This document shows, piece by piece, positions 33,856 to 42,738 of a stretch of DNA of 64,000 bases (position 1 is the first letter of the stretch; every line of letters starts with the position of its first letter). The notes beneath the pieces are model-generated. The model did no database searches and was not told the origin of the DNA. It saw only the letters and a program-made list of their open reading frames with translations. The stretch lies in the NCBI GenBank assembly GCA_044228685.1, contig JBGAUL010000017.1, forward strand, positions 1-64,000. Direction: 5' to 3'. The stretch comes from JBBATK01 sp044228685 (GTDB lineage: Bacteria; Bacteroidota; Ignavibacteria; Kapaibacteriales; NICIL-2). A program made the translations under genes and the position numbers.

Positions 33856-35022
33856 ATGCATACACTATTGCGAAACATTCTAGCTGTGATTTGCCTTGCC
33901 TTCTGCGCCTTGAGCGCGCGAGCCCAAGATTTCAGCGGACCCATTGACCGCGGTGTGTTCAATGATTCATTGCTTGATGAGGCGTCAGGATTGTGTTGCA
34001 GTCGATTGCGCCCGGATATTCTCTGGACGCATAACGACAGCGGCGACTCCGCAAGAATTTTCGCAGCCACAACATCAGCGAAGATTGTCGCAGTGTACTA
34101 TCTCAAAGGCATTAGTGCTCGAGATTGGGAAGACATTTGTTCGGATACAATTGCCGGCAAGGCTTATCTCTATATCGGAGAAACCGGTGACAACAACGCT
34201 GTTTACGATACCAAGACGATTTACCGCGTGCTTGAACCAAGTGTCGATCCCGATCAGAAGTTCAGTGTTGATACTATTCGCAGCATAGATGCAATTCGTT
34301 TTCAATATCCTGACGGAAAACGCGATGCTGAATGCGTGATGTCGGATCCTCGCACCCACGATCTCTATGTGGTCTCGAAGAGAGAAGATTCGGTGCGCGT
34401 TTATCGACTGGCCTATCCTCAATCAACAACCGACATTATCACCGCCGAGAAGGTTGCGACCATTCCTTACACAATGATCACAGCCGGCGATATTTCAGCC
34501 GATGGTTCTGAGATTGTCATCAAAGACTATCAGCACATCTTTTATTTCAAGCGCGGTGCGAAGCAAAGTGTAGCGGATGCTTTGCGTGGCACACCGGGAA
34601 TCGAGCCTTATAGCATGGAACCACAAGGTGAGGCAATCGCTTTCGACGCTGAGTCGAAGGGATATTACACCACGTCTGAAATGAGTCCATTGAAAGTTCC
34701 GGCACACCTCTACTTTTACGAACGACTCCAGTCCGGCGTCGGTTCAGAAACAAGTGCTGCAGGTTTGAGGATTGATAGCATCGTCAATGATCCAAGCGGT
34801 CGAATGATCACAGCCCACGTGAATTTCTCCTTGGATGCATCGGTTACAGTCCAGATCTACACAGTGCGAGGCGGTCTGGTGCTTTCAAGTCCACACATGT
34901 CATATCGCAGCGGCGCGCAGGAAGTCCGCGTCCAAACGCCGGGCTTGAGCTCAGGTATCTACTACATGCGCTTTCTTGGACGTGGTATCAACGAGCAGAA
35001 ATCATTCTTCGTCCAGAAGTAA
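33856..35022 (+). CDS. T9SS-exported propeller-like protein
   Basis: Signal peptide ending 'ALSARAQD', then an SdiA-regulated/YjiK-like beta-propeller: 'LDEASGLCCSRLRPDILWTHNDSGD', here split as 'LDEASGL' and 'LWTHNDSGD', plus 'ISARDWEDIC' and 'YLYIGETGDN'. The C-terminal 80 residues are a T9SS sorting domain ('VQIYTVRGGLVLSS', ending 'KSFFVQK') without an obvious P-N-P start. Substrate unknown. Confidence 0.8.
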   Translation: MHTLLRNILAVICLAFCALSARAQDFSGPIDRGVFNDSLLDEASGLCCSRLRPDILWTHNDSGDSARIFAATTSAKIVAVYYLKGISARDWEDICSDTIAGKAYLYIGETGDNNAVYDTKTIYRVLEPSVDPDQKFSVDTIRSIDAIRFQYPDGKRDAECVMSDPRTHDLYVVSKREDSVRVYRLAYPQSTTDIITAEKVATIPYTMITAGDISADGSEIVIKDYQHIFYFKRGAKQSVADALRGTPGIEPYSMEPQGEAIAFDAESKGYYTTSEMSPLKVPAHLYFYERLQSGVGSETSAAGLRIDSIVNDPSGRMITAHVNFSLDASVTVQIYTVRGGLVLSSPHMSYRSGAQEVRVQTPGLSSGIYYMRFLGRGINEQKSFFVQK

Positions 35023-35320
35023 AGAAGATCTTATTCGATGCAATTAGCGGCCTCAGTTCTCGCTTGGTTGGGCCTAATGACGAATCCGGATCAAAGCTGA
35101 TCGCTTAGTCACAGAGCTATGCTTCGCCGGTGAAAAGTGCTAAAAAGCTACGTGATCCGGTGCAAAAACGCTGTCTTGGGTCTCATAATAATTGTGAATT
35201 CCTCCTCTCTCTGCACTACTTTTCCCCTGCTGTTCGTCACAGGGACAGCTATTTTTGTACATCGTTCTGCGGACAGGTCACCACAGACGCAGAGTACACG
35301 AACATTATCGAAGAACGACA
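35023..35320. other. Region upstream of dxs, no clear feature
   Basis: About 300 bases with no credible gene. It presumably carries the dxs promoter; I see no strong -35/-10 pair or riboswitch-like structure. Confidence 0.5.
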
Positions 35321-37228
35321 TTGGAATATCAACATCTTTTAGGCATCCAATCGACAGCCGATTTGCGTGCACTTCCCGAATCTGCATTAGGTCGCGTATC
35401 TGAGGAAGTTCGTGAGTACATGATCGACACCATCACGCGCATCGGAGGTCACTTCGGCGCGGGATTGGGAATGGTTGAGCTTACAGTTGCTCTGCACTAT
35501 GTCTTCAACACACCACAAGACAAGATCATCATCGACACCGGACACCAAGGATATCCTCACAAGATTCTTACCGGTCGTCGTGATCAACTTTCAACAATCC
35601 GTCAGTTCGGCGGTCTCTCCGGTTTTCTCAAGCGCAGCGAATCCGAGTACGACGTCTTTGGTGCCGGTCACGCAACTACCAGCATCAGTGCGGCGCTTGG
35701 TGTAGCGACGGCGCGTGATCTCAATCATGATGATTACAAAGTTGTTGCAGTCATAGGAGACGGCGCAATGACCGGTGGTTTGGCCTACGAAGCAATGAAC
35801 AATTGCGGAATTCAAAAGCGAAACATGATGGTTGTCTTGAACGACAACAACATGTCAATCGCTGAGAATGTCTGGGCGCTATCGAATTACTTTACCGAGA
35901 TCTTCACTAAGCCCACCGCAATGCGCATGCGGACGAATTTCAAAGAAGCAACCAATCGCATGTCGGGAATTGGTGACAGAATTCGATTTGCTGTTGGAAA
36001 GATTGAAGACGGCTTCAAAGCGGTGATCACACCGGGAATGTTGTTTGAGTCGCTTGGCTTCAAGTACTTCGGTCCTATCAACGGACACAACGTTCGTCAG
36101 ATGGTTCGCATACTCAAGCAGATCAAAGATGTTGAGGGTCCGGTGCTCCTGCACGTCATGACCCAAAAAGGCAAAGGCTATTCCCACGCCGAAAACGACA
36201 AGCAGTTTTTGCATGCCATTGGAAAAATCGACAAGATTACCGGCAAAGCACTCACCAAACCTTCACCAACACCGACGCCCCCGTCATATCAAAAAGTATT
36301 CGGCGAAGCCTTGACGCAAATCATGGATAGCACGCCAAAGGTCATTGGTATTACGGCAGCAATGCCCGACGGAACCGGCATCGACATTGTGCAACGCAAG
36401 CATCCGGACCGTGTGTTTGATGTGGGCATTGCAGAGGGACACGCCGTAACCTTTGCGGCGGGAATGGCAACGCAGGGCATAGTACCTGTTTGTGCGATTT
36501 ACTCTTCCTTCTTACAGCGTGCTTTCGACATGGTCGTGCACGACTGTGCAATTCAGCACTTACACGTCATCTTCGCACTTGATCGCAGCGGCGTTGTGGG
36601 AGCGGATGGTCCGACCCACCACGGTGTTCTCGACATCGGCTACTTGCGCATCATCCAAGGTCTTGTGCTCATGGCACCAAAGGACGAGCAGGAATTGCGT
36701 GACATGCTCTATTCATCTGTTCACGACTACACGGCGGGTCCGGTAGCAATACGCTATCCACGCGGCAACGCTATTGGTGTTGAGCAGCGAGCGATGCAAT
36801 CCATTCCGCTTGGACAATCCGAGCTGCTTCGTGAAGGACGCGACATCGCCATCGTCGCACTTGGCAACATGGTATCACATTCCATGCAAGCCGCAGAAAT
36901 ACTCAGCGCCCAAGGCATTGAGGTTGAAGTCATCAACGCACGTTTTGTCAAGCCACTTGATGAAAACATGCTCCGTTCGCTCATGCAAAAGTTCGATAAG
37001 ATCGTCACGGTCGAAGACGGTCAAATCCACGGCGGCTTCGGCAGCGCCGTCGCAGAATTCGTTGCACAGAACGCAGAGCGCGCAGTGCGTCTCAAGCTAC
37101 ACGGCATCCCCGATATCTTTGTTGAGCACGGAACCCAAGAAGAACTCTGGCGTGAACTCGCGCTCGATCCGGTTGGTATTGCAAACACCGTTCGCGAATG
37201 GTATTTGCAGGAGGAATTCGTCGCATGA
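35321..37228 (+). CDS. dxs: 1-deoxy-D-xylulose-5-phosphate synthase
   Basis: Condenses pyruvate and glyceraldehyde 3-phosphate with thiamine diphosphate, the entry step of the MEP isoprenoid pathway. It shows 'STADLRALPESALG' near the start, 'TGHQGYPHKILTGRR', the ThDP site 'GDGAMTGGLAYEAMNN', 'LNDNNMSIAENV', 'DRSGVVGADGPTHHG' and 'TVEDGQIHGGFG'. No ATG lies in the right place. The TTG at 35321 gives 635 residues, the usual length; a TTG at 35255 would add an unconserved tail. The stop overlaps the next gene by four bases. Confidence 0.95.
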   Translation: MEYQHLLGIQSTADLRALPESALGRVSEEVREYMIDTITRIGGHFGAGLGMVELTVALHYVFNTPQDKIIIDTGHQGYPHKILTGRRDQLSTIRQFGGLSGFLKRSESEYDVFGAGHATTSISAALGVATARDLNHDDYKVVAVIGDGAMTGGLAYEAMNNCGIQKRNMMVVLNDNNMSIAENVWALSNYFTEIFTKPTAMRMRTNFKEATNRMSGIGDRIRFAVGKIEDGFKAVITPGMLFESLGFKYFGPINGHNVRQMVRILKQIKDVEGPVLLHVMTQKGKGYSHAENDKQFLHAIGKIDKITGKALTKPSPTPTPPSYQKVFGEALTQIMDSTPKVIGITAAMPDGTGIDIVQRKHPDRVFDVGIAEGHAVTFAAGMATQGIVPVCAIYSSFLQRAFDMVVHDCAIQHLHVIFALDRSGVVGADGPTHHGVLDIGYLRIIQGLVLMAPKDEQELRDMLYSSVHDYTAGPVAIRYPRGNAIGVEQRAMQSIPLGQSELLREGRDIAIVALGNMVSHSMQAAEILSAQGIEVEVINARFVKPLDENMLRSLMQKFDKIVTVEDGQIHGGFGSAVAEFVAQNAERAVRLKLHGIPDIFVEHGTQEELWRELALDPVGIANTVREWYLQEEFVA

Positions 37229-37593
37229 ACCTCGTGAGCTTCCTCCATCTCTTACCCGCACTACCCGGCGTCTCGTTCTTTATCGCCGGCTGGCTCATGA
37301 AGAAATTTCCAGCGAAGACGCCCAATCACATGTACGGCTATCGCACTACGACCTCATTGAAATCCCAAGAAGCTTGGGATGCGGCGCAAATCATTGGTTC
37401 CCGTGAGTCCATCAGACTCGGCATCATCCAAGCAATCGTCGGACTAGCCGTCGGTTACACCGTCGCCAATGAAGTCTTTCCAGTTGCCTACATCATTGTT
37501 TCCGCCCTCGGCTGCAGCATTGCCCTCATTGCCCGCACCGAAACGCAGCTTCGACGCATGTTCCCCGCTCTCGGGCACCAAGCAACGCACTAG
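37225..37593 (+). CDS. SdpI-family small membrane protein
   Basis: 122 residues with three hydrophobic segments and the family motif 'HMYGYRTTTSLKSQEAWDAA' between the first and second. SdpI of Bacillus is an immunity protein, but most relatives are unassigned. The ATG overlaps the dxs stop (ATGA), with GGAGG nine bases upstream, so it is translated from the dxs transcript. Confidence 0.85.
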   Translation: MNLVSFLHLLPALPGVSFFIAGWLMKKFPAKTPNHMYGYRTTTSLKSQEAWDAAQIIGSRESIRLGIIQAIVGLAVGYTVANEVFPVAYIIVSALGCSIALIARTETQLRRMFPALGHQATH

Positions 37594-37690
37594 ATGTCCC
37601 GCTAACTCTTTTTGCCGAACCAGCTCCAAGCCCTATTTTTGTAGTCTTCTGTTCGCTGAGCCGTGTCCCAGACACCCTCATCGACTGGCC

Positions 37691-37762
37691 GATCTCGTAG
37701 CTCAGTGGTAGAGCATCTGACTTTTAATCAGAGGGTCGTGGGTTCAAGTCCCCCCGAGATCA
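37691..37762 (+). tRNA. tRNA-Lys (anticodon TTT)
   Basis: Acceptor GATCTCG / CGAGATC, D-arm GCTCAGTGGTAGAGC, anticodon stem TCTGA / TCAGA with loop CTTTTAA, T-loop TTCAAGT, discriminator A. The T-stem GTGGG / CCCCC has one T-C mismatch. CCA is not encoded. Confidence 0.93.
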
Positions 37763-37776
37763 CTGGTACAACCCTG

Positions 37777-37809
37777 AAACCCGCATCACGACTAGTGTTG
37801 CGGGTTTTT
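37777..37809 (+). terminator. Rho-independent terminator after tRNA-Lys
   Basis: AAACCCGCA-T-CAC / GTG-T-TGCGGGTTT stem with a 5-base loop, followed by TTTTTG and TTTTCTTG. Confidence 0.88.
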
Positions 37810-38132
37810 GTTTTCTTGTTAGGCTATTTATTAGGCTATTGATTTTGGGAACACGTTTTCGTTTTACTTAAGGTCTATTGGCCAATCTTGCCACGCTTCA
37901 AATCTACCTCCGTACATCTCGACCCGTTTTGGTGCATCGTGCGAGCGACCAAAAGGTACACATGTTGGCAGAATATCTCATTGTAAATCGAGTATGTACT
38001 TTGGATTGCGCACAATTTTTGCGCGTGGCATAGTCAAGCTCAATCTCATCGTAAGAATGCTGCCATGATGTTGATTGGTTTGCGGTCAACATTGCCTACT
38101 GTGTAAAGCAAAGGTCACCACGAAATTCAACC

Positions 38133-39203
38133 ATGAGCACACCCTCCGTTCATTCACTGCAGAAACAGTATGAGTCTGCCAGGAAGCAGCTTTCCGCGCA
38201 GCTCACGGCGGAACTGAACGAACTACTCACTACAAAGAGCGAGTTAAAAACCGAGGTACGTCTCCTTGCTTTCAGCACGCGACTCATTACTATGCGCAGC
38301 GCATTGCGAGCAAAAAAGAACGATGTCATGTCAACTGCAATGCAGCGCTTTTACGACTCGGTAGACTGTATCGGTGTGCTGTTCAATCCTGATGCTGATC
38401 CGGTCGGGCACTTCATCAAATCTGAAGAGTTCTGTAAATGCTTCATTAGTGAGGTCGGGCTGGACGTTATGAAGTCGTTTGTCATGCGCGACGGTGAGCG
38501 GATTTTTGAGGTTGCGCTAGCAAAGACGATTGGCCACTATCTCGCGTACAATACACTTCTTAGCGTTATCGATCTAGTACGACAACTGCTTTCAATTCTC
38601 GACAGAGTCAAGGTGTACATGTCGTCCTCACCCACCGTGAAAAGCAGAATTGAGGACAACCTGGGATTTCGCACTCCTGGTGAAAAGTCAAAACTGTTAG
38701 AAATCATCGAGAATGAGCTATCTGTTGTGAATGAATTGTTAGACTCTCTTGCACTCTTCGACAATAAATTGAGAAGGCGCAGCGCTGAGTATGAAGTACT
38801 TCAGGAATTGACAATCTACAATAGTCTCAATGAGTACCGAGAAGACCTGAACGACCTAAAAGATGAGTTTCGTGCCTACTATGACAATGCCGAATCGATG
38901 GTCGCAACGAGTATTTCCCCGATCAGAATCGTTGACGGAATCTCGAAGACCGATGTGCTGCGGATTCTCTATTCTATGATCGAGACGAAAATGATCCACA
39001 AGCTGCCAGGCACAAGTTGGACGTCAATTTTCGAAGGTGTAAGTGCAAGCAACTGGGACAACCTCAAGAGTCGAATCCTTCATGACCCTGCTTTGAATGA
39101 ATCCGCAACTCTTGAAAAATTCTTGCTCAATCTTGTCGGTCAGACTTCCACCTCTTTTCAAAATTCGCTAATCTCAAAGCTCAACGACAAAAACAAGTCC
39201 TGA
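38133..39203 (+). CDS. Unknown element-encoded protein
   Basis: 356 residues, largely helical and polar, with no signal peptide. An N-terminal coiled-coil-like part ('LQKQYESARKQLSAQLTAEL') is followed by a helical middle and a C-terminal 'HKLPGTSWTSIFEGV'. The last third ('IVDGISKTDVLRILYSMIE') resembles proteins that accompany mobilisable elements of Bacteroidota, but I cannot name a family. First gene after the tRNA-Lys region. Confidence 0.6.
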   Translation: MSTPSVHSLQKQYESARKQLSAQLTAELNELLTTKSELKTEVRLLAFSTRLITMRSALRAKKNDVMSTAMQRFYDSVDCIGVLFNPDADPVGHFIKSEEFCKCFISEVGLDVMKSFVMRDGERIFEVALAKTIGHYLAYNTLLSVIDLVRQLLSILDRVKVYMSSSPTVKSRIEDNLGFRTPGEKSKLLEIIENELSVVNELLDSLALFDNKLRRRSAEYEVLQELTIYNSLNEYREDLNDLKDEFRAYYDNAESMVATSISPIRIVDGISKTDVLRILYSMIETKMIHKLPGTSWTSIFEGVSASNWDNLKSRILHDPALNESATLEKFLLNLVGQTSTSFQNSLISKLNDKNKS

Positions 39204-39368
39204 TTAAGACTTAAGCTCCTTAATCCTCCTACCATACACTCTTGAATACTTTTGAACGCGCTCGAGCACGGAGCATTGAAGCATCAGAGAGTCACGGAAT
39301 CACTCTCCCAAATACATCATGTCCCGAGTGTTAACACGGTCAATTCAATACACAGTACATAAGTGGTT

Positions 39369-39671
39369 ATGGAAGAGTTCATCAAACAAATCCTTAGTGC
39401 GGCGAGACAGATCCTTCGAGAAGAAATACAGCAAGCAGTGTTGTTGATGAGCACGGAACTAACTCAATCAACTGAACCAGCAAACCACGTCGTTGATGAC
39501 GGCTACATGACTCAAGCTGAGGCTGCAGCGTATCTGAGAGTAACTAAGGCAACGGTGATCGCGTGGACAAAACGCGGTCTCATTAAAACCTATCGCATCG
39601 GAAAGTCGTGTCGGTACCTGAAACGAGAATTAGACGCCGCATTATTGAACAAGAACCGCAGAACACATTAA
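39369..39671 (+). CDS. Excisionase-like helix-turn-helix protein
   Basis: 100 residues. An N-terminal helix of about 35 residues is followed by a MerR/excisionase-type DNA-binding domain: 'YMTQAEAAAYLRVTKATVIAW', here 'MTQAEAAAYLRV' and 'TVIAWTKRGLIKTYRIG'. This arrangement is standard just upstream of RepA-like ATPase genes in Bacteroidota integrative elements, where it regulates excision or replication. Confidence 0.85.
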   Translation: MEEFIKQILSAARQILREEIQQAVLLMSTELTQSTEPANHVVDDGYMTQAEAAAYLRVTKATVIAWTKRGLIKTYRIGKSCRYLKRELDAALLNKNRRTH

Positions 39672-39691
39672 AAATACTCAGAAGAATTGCA

Positions 39692-40126
39692 ATGAGACGC
39701 GAAATGAATCAGATATCTCATCATAACGAACGCAATGACACAACACTATATGAGGAAGTTGCTGCTATCCTGGAGTATGACGGAGGCTATCCACGCAAAG
39801 TGGCTGAGACTCTGGCTGATGTTCGTGTGTACGCGATGCTGGAGATACCTTACACATTGTTGATGCGGTGCAACCTACGTCTTGTAGTGCGCAAGTCTCA
39901 GTTTGCCCTGGACGAAATTCCAGATGGAATTATTCTTCACAGCAAGATTGGCGTTACTCGTTCCAACGAGTTCTATGTGCCGCTATTTGACGAAAAAGGT
40001 AAGTGCGTTCGTTACAATCAACGAAGCCATCAGTCAATTCACAAGTACTTATCTGACCTAGCGCAAGCGGAAAAGAAGGTTTTGGAACTCGTTGCCAAGT
40101 CGTTGAATTCTTCGATCGATATCTAA
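39692..40126 (+). CDS. Unknown element protein
   Basis: 144 residues from the ATG at 39692, which follows the stop of the HTH gene by 20 bases; a longer reading would overlap that gene. Mixed alpha/beta, no export signal, no recognised family. It is followed nine bases later by the ATPase gene, so all three are likely one transcript. Confidence 0.6.
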   Translation: MRREMNQISHHNERNDTTLYEEVAAILEYDGGYPRKVAETLADVRVYAMLEIPYTLLMRCNLRLVVRKSQFALDEIPDGIILHSKIGVTRSNEFYVPLFDEKGKCVRYNQRSHQSIHKYLSDLAQAEKKVLELVAKSLNSSIDI

Positions 40127-40135
40127 CCCAATCAA

Positions 40136-41218
40136 ATGGAAGTCAATCACGCATATAACGGAACGCTAAAGCTCGACACGATTGGACGAGTACTTAACGG
40201 CACTAAACCTCGGAAGTACATTTATACTGGCAAGGAACTTCTTCAGTTGCCTCACAGCGATCGCGACTTTCTTTGGGAACCATTTCTGCTGCGCTCTGGA
40301 TTAACGGCGCTCGTCGGCGTTCCGGATGCAGGCAAATCGCAATTCTCGCGCATGCTGACACTCTCCATTGTCGGAAAGAAGCAAAAATTTCTAGGAATGC
40401 CGTTGTGTGCAAGGCACAACCACGTCATTTACGTGTCGACAGAAGACGATGAGATCAACATCAAGCATCGCTTGCAGACTCAAGGACAGGCAATGGGTTT
40501 GTGCGCGGACGACGCCGAGAGAATTCGCTTCGTATTTTACGATGACATGACGCTCGAGGAGCTTGTAGAGTTGCTCAAAGAGCTCATCACCCGTCAACCT
40601 GTAGACCTGTTAGTACTCGACAGCTACGGTGACATTCACACGGGTGACCAAAGCAGCAACTCTGATATGCGAAGTGTGTTGAAGCGCTTCGCATCCATTG
40701 CTCGAGAGTTCGAGTGCACGATTCTCATACTCCATCATCTTACCAAAGCCGGTTACTCGCTCGCACCGTCACAACAACATGTTTCCGGCGGTGCAGCTTT
40801 TGCGCAAAAAGCTCGCGCGGTATTTGATCTTCGATGCGGTGAAGGCTCAAAGAAGTTCTTGTCATGCGTAAAAGGCAACTACATCTCGCGTGTACACAAA
40901 GACTCAGCCATGGTTCTGGAGTTTGACGAGCAGACGTTCCTGTTTTCAGATACCGGCGACAGAGTTTTGATTTCAGATCTCAGTAAGGACGCACCGACGG
41001 AGCGGGCGAAAGTTGAAATCAAATGGCACAAGCTCTTTACTGAGGCTTTTTCGGAATTCACAGCTCAGGAAGTTGAAAGCTGGTTGTACCAGGAGTATGG
41101 TTTTAAGAAGACACAAGCAAACAAATACATGTCGGACGCAGTAGGCCAGGTACTCGACAAGCAGCGCGACGGTACACGAGTACTTTATTCGCTGCGCGAG
41201 AAGCCATCCGAGCCATGA
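40136..41218 (+). CDS. RepA-like AAA ATPase (AAA_25 type)
   Basis: A hexameric-helicase-like ATPase used by plasmids and integrative elements to replicate. Walker A is 'ALVGVPDAGKSQFS', Walker B 'VDLLVLDSYGDIHTG', with 'TILILHHLTKAG' and 'HVSGGAAFAQKARAVFDL' downstream; these match the RepA/AAA_25 pattern. The C-terminal 100 residues look like a winged helix ('FTAQEVESWLYQEYGFKKTQ'). Confidence 0.87.
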   Translation: MEVNHAYNGTLKLDTIGRVLNGTKPRKYIYTGKELLQLPHSDRDFLWEPFLLRSGLTALVGVPDAGKSQFSRMLTLSIVGKKQKFLGMPLCARHNHVIYVSTEDDEINIKHRLQTQGQAMGLCADDAERIRFVFYDDMTLEELVELLKELITRQPVDLLVLDSYGDIHTGDQSSNSDMRSVLKRFASIAREFECTILILHHLTKAGYSLAPSQQHVSGGAAFAQKARAVFDLRCGEGSKKFLSCVKGNYISRVHKDSAMVLEFDEQTFLFSDTGDRVLISDLSKDAPTERAKVEIKWHKLFTEAFSEFTAQEVESWLYQEYGFKKTQANKYMSDAVGQVLDKQRDGTRVLYSLREKPSEP

Positions 41219-41531
41219 TAAGCTACGTTTGTTTGTTCGTTCGTTCGCTTTTCCTAGGAAAGTGAACGAACGAACAAGCTCAAAAACGGGTGTTTAGTCT
41301 AAAATGAGATCACTAGACCAAACGAATGAACTGCTATGATGACCTCGCACTGGCAAGACACATAGAATTCGCTTCGATTTATGAGCTGATAATCAACGAA
41401 ATACTAAGTTTTTGGCACTATTTCATCTTCAATTCATGCAGTGCACATCAAAATACGTGTCCTCAATGAGATCAAGAACATCGTCAACGGTCGAGGACAA
41501 TCCAAAACAATCCACAATTATCGGAGGTACT
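41219..41531. other. Intergenic region with GTTCGTTCG hairpin
   Basis: No gene. It contains the inverted repeat described separately and AT-rich sequence leading to the GGAGG site of the next gene. Confidence 0.6.
41233..41277. repeat. Inverted repeat built from GTTC units
   Basis: TTGTTCGTTCGTTCGCTTT pairs with AAAGTGAACGAACGAACAA (one mismatch, one bulge) around CCTAGG. It lies 14 bases past the RepA-like stop. It could be a terminator, or, given the 4-base tandem repeats beside a replication gene, part of an origin or attachment site. Confidence 0.6.
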
Positions 41532-41930
41532 ATGACAGGTCGTGAAATGCACAAAATTTTAGACCGGACGGGCATTGAAGGAAAGAAATTAGCGCAAGAA
41601 ATGGGCTTTCCAACCCCATCACGCGTGTATAAGGCTTCAAATTCCGGTGCATCGGAAGTGAAAACGATTTACGAACTCGCTTTTGAAAAGATCTTAGGTG
41701 TAAATCGGTTCAATGAAATGCTCAATAAGATCCGTCAGGAAGATCTAGAACGAAAAATGCGGGCGGAAGAGACAACGCAACGACTCAAAGAGATTGCAGA
41801 ACTCAAGGCAGAAGCAAAAGCAGTTAGGAAACGTGAGCGAGAAGAGCTGCGAGCGCGGACGACGCATGCGTATACACCAAAAGGAATGGATCCTGTTGTT
41901 AGTAGCACCGATGCAGAGGCAATCAACTAA
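41532..41930 (+). CDS. Small HTH-like/coiled-coil protein
   Basis: 132 residues from the ATG at 41532, with GGAGG five bases upstream. Residues 1-60 could form a Cro-type helix-turn-helix ('GIEGKKLAQEMGFPTPSRV'). Residues 65-115 are a strongly charged coiled coil rich in Glu, Lys and Arg ('RQEDLERKMRAEETTQRLKE'). Probably a DNA-binding accessory of the element; not a named family. Confidence 0.65.
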   Translation: MTGREMHKILDRTGIEGKKLAQEMGFPTPSRVYKASNSGASEVKTIYELAFEKILGVNRFNEMLNKIRQEDLERKMRAEETTQRLKEIAELKAEAKAVRKREREELRARTTHAYTPKGMDPVVSSTDAEAIN

Positions 41931-41991
41931 CGACGCGCAGAAGACATTCATCCAACTAACCTATTTCATTCAATCATCTGGAGACTCAAAA

Positions 41992-42612
41992 ATGAAAAAC
42001 TCATCGCACAAATGGCAATCACCCTTGTCATTGATGGAATTCCACACCTGTTACACGGCAGGCGGTAACAAAAAGATCAATGCCGTTTACATCTGGGGTG
42101 TACGAGTTGGCGGACAGTTCTATCCCTACGAGATTGGTAAGTCACCCAATTTGTACAGTAAAGTACAGCTCTTGATCGGTCAGCTACGAGGTGGTCTGAA
42201 AGCGGTTATTCCGTTTGGCAAGAATGGAAAACCCGGATTCGCGTTTCGTCCGGCAGTTGTAGCACCGTCGCAATACACCGATGCACTGTTCATGCCATAG
42301 AACCTAAGAACGTGGCTGGAACAGTTTTACACCAACGCTGAGACAGAAGCGGCAGTACGATTCTTAGTTGAGCACTTCTGCGTCATGTGGTTCGAGGCTC
42401 CGCTTGTGGAACTTGGCAAGCTCGAGAAGATAGCGTTTGAGACTCTAAGGTCGAACGATGTTCAGGTGTTGAATGATGCTTCAGGGTTGATTTCGGACTT
42501 TGATGAGTTAATGGCGAGATATCCCAATTTTCAATCATTTTCGATGCAACTCTTCCGAAATGAACACCTAGCGGTGACCGAAGAAATATTTTTAAACGTT
42601 GTGCATGAATAG
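41992..42612 (+). pseudogene. GIY-YIG-like nuclease gene interrupted by an in-frame TAG
   Basis: The first part (41992-42297, GGAG nine bases before the ATG) has 'AVYIWGVRVGGQFYPYEIGKS', seen here as 'VYIWGV' and 'FYPYEIGKS', then 'QLRGGLKAVIPF'. This resembles GIY-YIG-type nucleases. A single TAG at 42298-42300 interrupts it. The same frame then runs open from 'NLRTWLEQFY' through 'CVMWFEAPLVELGKLEK' to the stop at 42612, with typical protein composition. The simplest reading is one 206-residue protein with a nonsense mutation. Readthrough or two separate products are less likely. Confidence 0.68.
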
Positions 42613-42738
42613 AAACGTCAGAGAATTTGATGCACAAACGCCAGACATATGTGTTCGATATATCAACTAAAAGCTTCTCCTACGCTCGGCACGAGTGAGT
42701 CCGGAAGAGCTACGTGCTTACTATTTACTAGACACGGT

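Larger units (their letters stand above)
37810..42640 (+). mobile_element. Probable small integrated element next to tRNA-Lys
   Basis: The gene set from 38133 to 42612 is all on one strand: unknown protein, excisionase-like HTH, unknown, RepA-like AAA ATPase, small HTH-like protein, and GIY-YIG-like remnant. It is the kind of cargo seen in tRNA-linked elements of Bacteroidota. No tyrosine or serine integrase and no second copy of the tRNA 3' end were found, so the element may be a remnant, a satellite, or wrongly delimited. The first 320 bases hold no gene but a direct repeat TTAGGCTATT (two copies near 37819-37840). Confidence 0.5.

Noticed and set aside
35255..35320. Longer dxs N-terminus from a TTG at 35255
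   Set aside because: It adds 22 residues ('TGHHRRRVHEHYRR') not found in DXS proteins. The TTG at 35321 gives the usual length.
35130..35403. Small open frames upstream of dxs
   Set aside because: They overlap each other and the dxs start, with no protein-like composition.
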